NCBI GenBank assembly: GCA_015680685.1
Contig: MNCI01029721.1
Coordinates: 455-46,579 of the forward strand
Origin: Gnetum montanum
Lineage: Eukaryota > Streptophyta > Gnetopsida > Gnetales > Gnetaceae
Reading direction: 5' to 3'
Length of the DNA: 46,125 nt
Made by a program: the position numbers and the translations under genes. Positions 44,340 to 46,125 of this stretch are shown here, in pieces (positions within the stretch are counted from its first letter, which is position 1; the number at the start of each line of letters is the position of its first letter). Under the pieces are notes generated by a model. It had not been told where the DNA came from and did not search any database. It worked only from the letters and a program-made list of their open reading frames with translations.

Positions 44340-46125
44340 GATGATTCCAATTAGGAGCCCCTTGAACTTAAGTTTTTACCAACAACATTAGAATTTTATT
44401 TTCTTAATAATGATAAATTAGTAATAATCAATGTTAATCTTACCCAAGACTAGAGAAAGAAGCTTCTAAAAGTAGTAAAAAAATGGCCAACAACCTTTAC
44501 ATGGTTATATCATGAGATGATAGGGATAGATCCAAGGATATGCTAGCATCAAATTTATACAAACCCCTCTATCAAGCCAAGAAGGTAGCCCTAGAGGATA
44601 TTGAATCTTAATCTTAAGTTAGTTATTAGAATGAAGTAGAACAACTTCTTAAGGTAGGATTCATCTATCTTGTAGCAGATAGTGAGTGGGTGACCCCACT
44701 CATGATTGTACCAAAGAAATAAGGGTAATGAAATTCTACATAGACTTTTGACTGTTGAATATGATAGCATTTAAAGATCATTTCTCATTATCATTTGTGG
44801 ACTAGGTTTTGAATACAATTGCAAGGCATAACTACTATATTTTTTTAGATAGTTGTAGTGGCTATAATAAAATCTAAATAGCACCAAAACATTAGGCCAA
44901 GACAACATTCACAATTTCTTAGTGAACTTTTACATATAAAAAGATGCCCTTTGGATTATGCAATGCCCATGCAACTTTCCAATGCCTCATACTTAGCATT
45001 TTTAAATAGTAGATTAGTAGTGATATGGAAGTCTTCATGGATGAATTCCTCACCTATGATACCAACTTTGAGTAAGACTTGGATAGTCAAGAGTAGGTGT
45101 TAAAGAACTATGTAGAACTTACAACTCAATTGGTAGAAAAGCCCCTTAATGGTCTAGGAAGACATTGTTCTAGAGCCGCATTTCAGAAAAAAGGATTAAG
45201 GTGGACTTGGAGAAAGTATGAGTGATCTAAGGAATTACAAGACAACATCAAATTGTAAAAGATGTGAGGTCATTCCTTGGACATACTGGTTACTATAGGT
45301 GCTTCATCAAGAATTTTTCCAAGATCGCTAATTCGCTAGTGAATCTTATAAAGAAGAATGCACCTTTTGACTAAACCAAGGAATGTAAATAAGCATTCCA
45401 ATAGTTCAAGAAAAAGCTCAAATTCCCATTCAACATGCTCTAGATGAGTCTAGACAATTTCACATAATGATGGATGCATCCAACTATACATTAGGGGTTG
45501 TGCTTATAGAACTAGATGATAAAAAATGTCTATATTACATCCATCATGTAAGTAGCAGTATTATGGATTCACAATTAAATTACACCACTATTAAGGAAGA
45601 GCTCATGATGCTGGTGTATGCCCTAGAGAAATTTAGGTACTATGTGCTTGGATACAAAATATTTGTACAAATTGATCACAATGCCATCCATTTCCAAATG
45701 AACAAGCTAGTAGTAAGTCCCTGTATCATATGGTGGCTAGTGATTTTGCAAGAGTTCAATCTTACAATGGTGGAGGAAAAGGAAATTGAGAACTTGGTTA
45801 TTATTCACTTATCTTGATTACAATAGGATAGCAAAGAGGATGATGTGTCCTTATTTGATTATTTTTCAACTAAACTCCTCTTTGCTATATCCATTAATGT
45901 TGAAGAGGCCAAGGGTATAAATTGGAATAATGATTTTCTCTCCTATCTTTTCATAGGAGAAACTCTACCCAAATGGGATAATAAGAAGAAATAATAGTTT
46001 TTCACCCCACCAAGAAATATCTAGAAATTTAGGGTAACCTTAACAAGCTCTATACTGATGGCCTATTTATATGGTATGTACTAGATACTAATCAATTACA
46101 GACACTTCAAGATGCTCATGAAGGT
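44340..46125 (+). pseudogene. Element E pol: RT, RNase H, start of integrase
   Basis: Pre-RT: PLELKFLPTTLEFYFLNNDK, then KLLKVVKKWPTTFTWLYHEM and IGIDPRIC (44355-44550). RT: VEQLLKVGFIYLVADSEWV, TPLMIVPKK (44636-44725), and KRCPLDYAMPMQLSNAS in a shifted frame. The catalytic FMDD box reads FMDE at 45034-45045. RNase H is the best part, open from 45467 to 45817: MDASNYTLGVVLIELDDKK, LNYTTIKEELMMLVYALEKF, and QIDHNAIHF; the usual acidic residues are there. The linker INWNNDFLSYLFIGETLPKW (about 45920) and LQDAHEG at the window end are the usual lead-in to the integrase zinc finger. Confidence 0.85.

Larger units (their letters stand above)
42010..46125 (+). mobile_element. Element E: Ty3-type element with pol, runs off the window
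   Basis: Plus-strand gag remnant (42.15-42.62 kb), an unresolved middle (42.7-44.3 kb) and pol with RT, RNase H and the start of integrase (44.34 kb to the end). Its gag matches that of A, B and C, so all four belong to one lineage. No 5' LTR or primer site was found upstream; the 3' half lies beyond the window. Confidence 0.75.

Noticed and set aside
1-46125. CRISPR arrays, bacterial operons, rRNA or tRNA genes
   Set aside because: No regularly spaced short repeats, no bacterial gene layout, and no tRNA or rRNA core sequence was recognised; a tRNA scan could not be run.

Overview
This window looks like an intergenic, repeat-filled piece of a seed-plant nuclear genome. It is AT-rich, poor in CpG, and contains no gene that is intact by eye. 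Everything recognisable is a decayed transposable element or a broken fragment of a plant gene family. The family mix (GH19 chitinase, LRR of an NLR, BAHD acyltransferase, old Ty3 and Ty1 elements, a LINE) and the low gene density suggest a large genome, possibly a gymnosperm. That placement is inference only.

Layout. (1) 0.68-8.7 kb: element A, a minus-strand LTR element with gag, a tRNA-primer site and a second, unrecognised coding region, but no visible pol. (2) 9.07-9.29 kb: a ~61-bp minisatellite. (3) 9.8-10.2 kb: the N-terminal part of a BAHD acyltransferase pseudogene. (4) 11.05-13.5 kb: an internally deleted Ty1-copia element with RT and RNase H and a probable TATAC target duplication. 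(5) 13.7-13.93 kb: a chitinase exon-2 fragment. (6) 15.2-22.0 kb: element D, a plus-strand Ty3 deletion derivative between two 0.54-kb direct repeats. The repeats start like LTRs but each carries a piece of an NLR leucine-rich-repeat gene. (7) 22.0-24.17 kb: a chitinase pseudogene with promoter, exon 1, a phase-consistent intron and exon 2. An inverted copy of its own promoter lies inside the intron. (8) 24.6-25.4 kb: the 3' half of a LINE reverse transcriptase. (9) 26.2-28.6 kb: element B, a truncated relative of A (gag, primer site, 5' LTR). (10) 28.6-34.8 kb: mostly unassignable AT-rich DNA with one ~0.3-kb duplication. (11) 34.865-40.685 kb: element C, the best-preserved structure. It has two LTRs, a PPT, a primer site and gag, no pol, and a GATGG target duplication; it sits in a 96-bp tandem repeat. 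(12) 42.0 kb to the window end: element E, a plus-strand Ty3 element with the same gag family but with RT, RNase H and the start of integrase.

How the parts relate. A, B and C share LTR ends (TGATGAG on the plus strand), an Asp-tRNA-like primer site and a gag that also appears in E. The simplest reading is one Ty3 lineage in which E is the pol-bearing form and A and C are pol-less forms that would have depended on enzymes from E-like relatives. The chitinase, NLR and BAHD remnants suggest that a defence or specialised-metabolism locus was once nearby, or that such genes were repeatedly captured. No new intact system was found. The most unusual items are the LRR-carrying LTR-like repeats, the unknown second ORF of element A and the convergent duplicated chitinase promoters.
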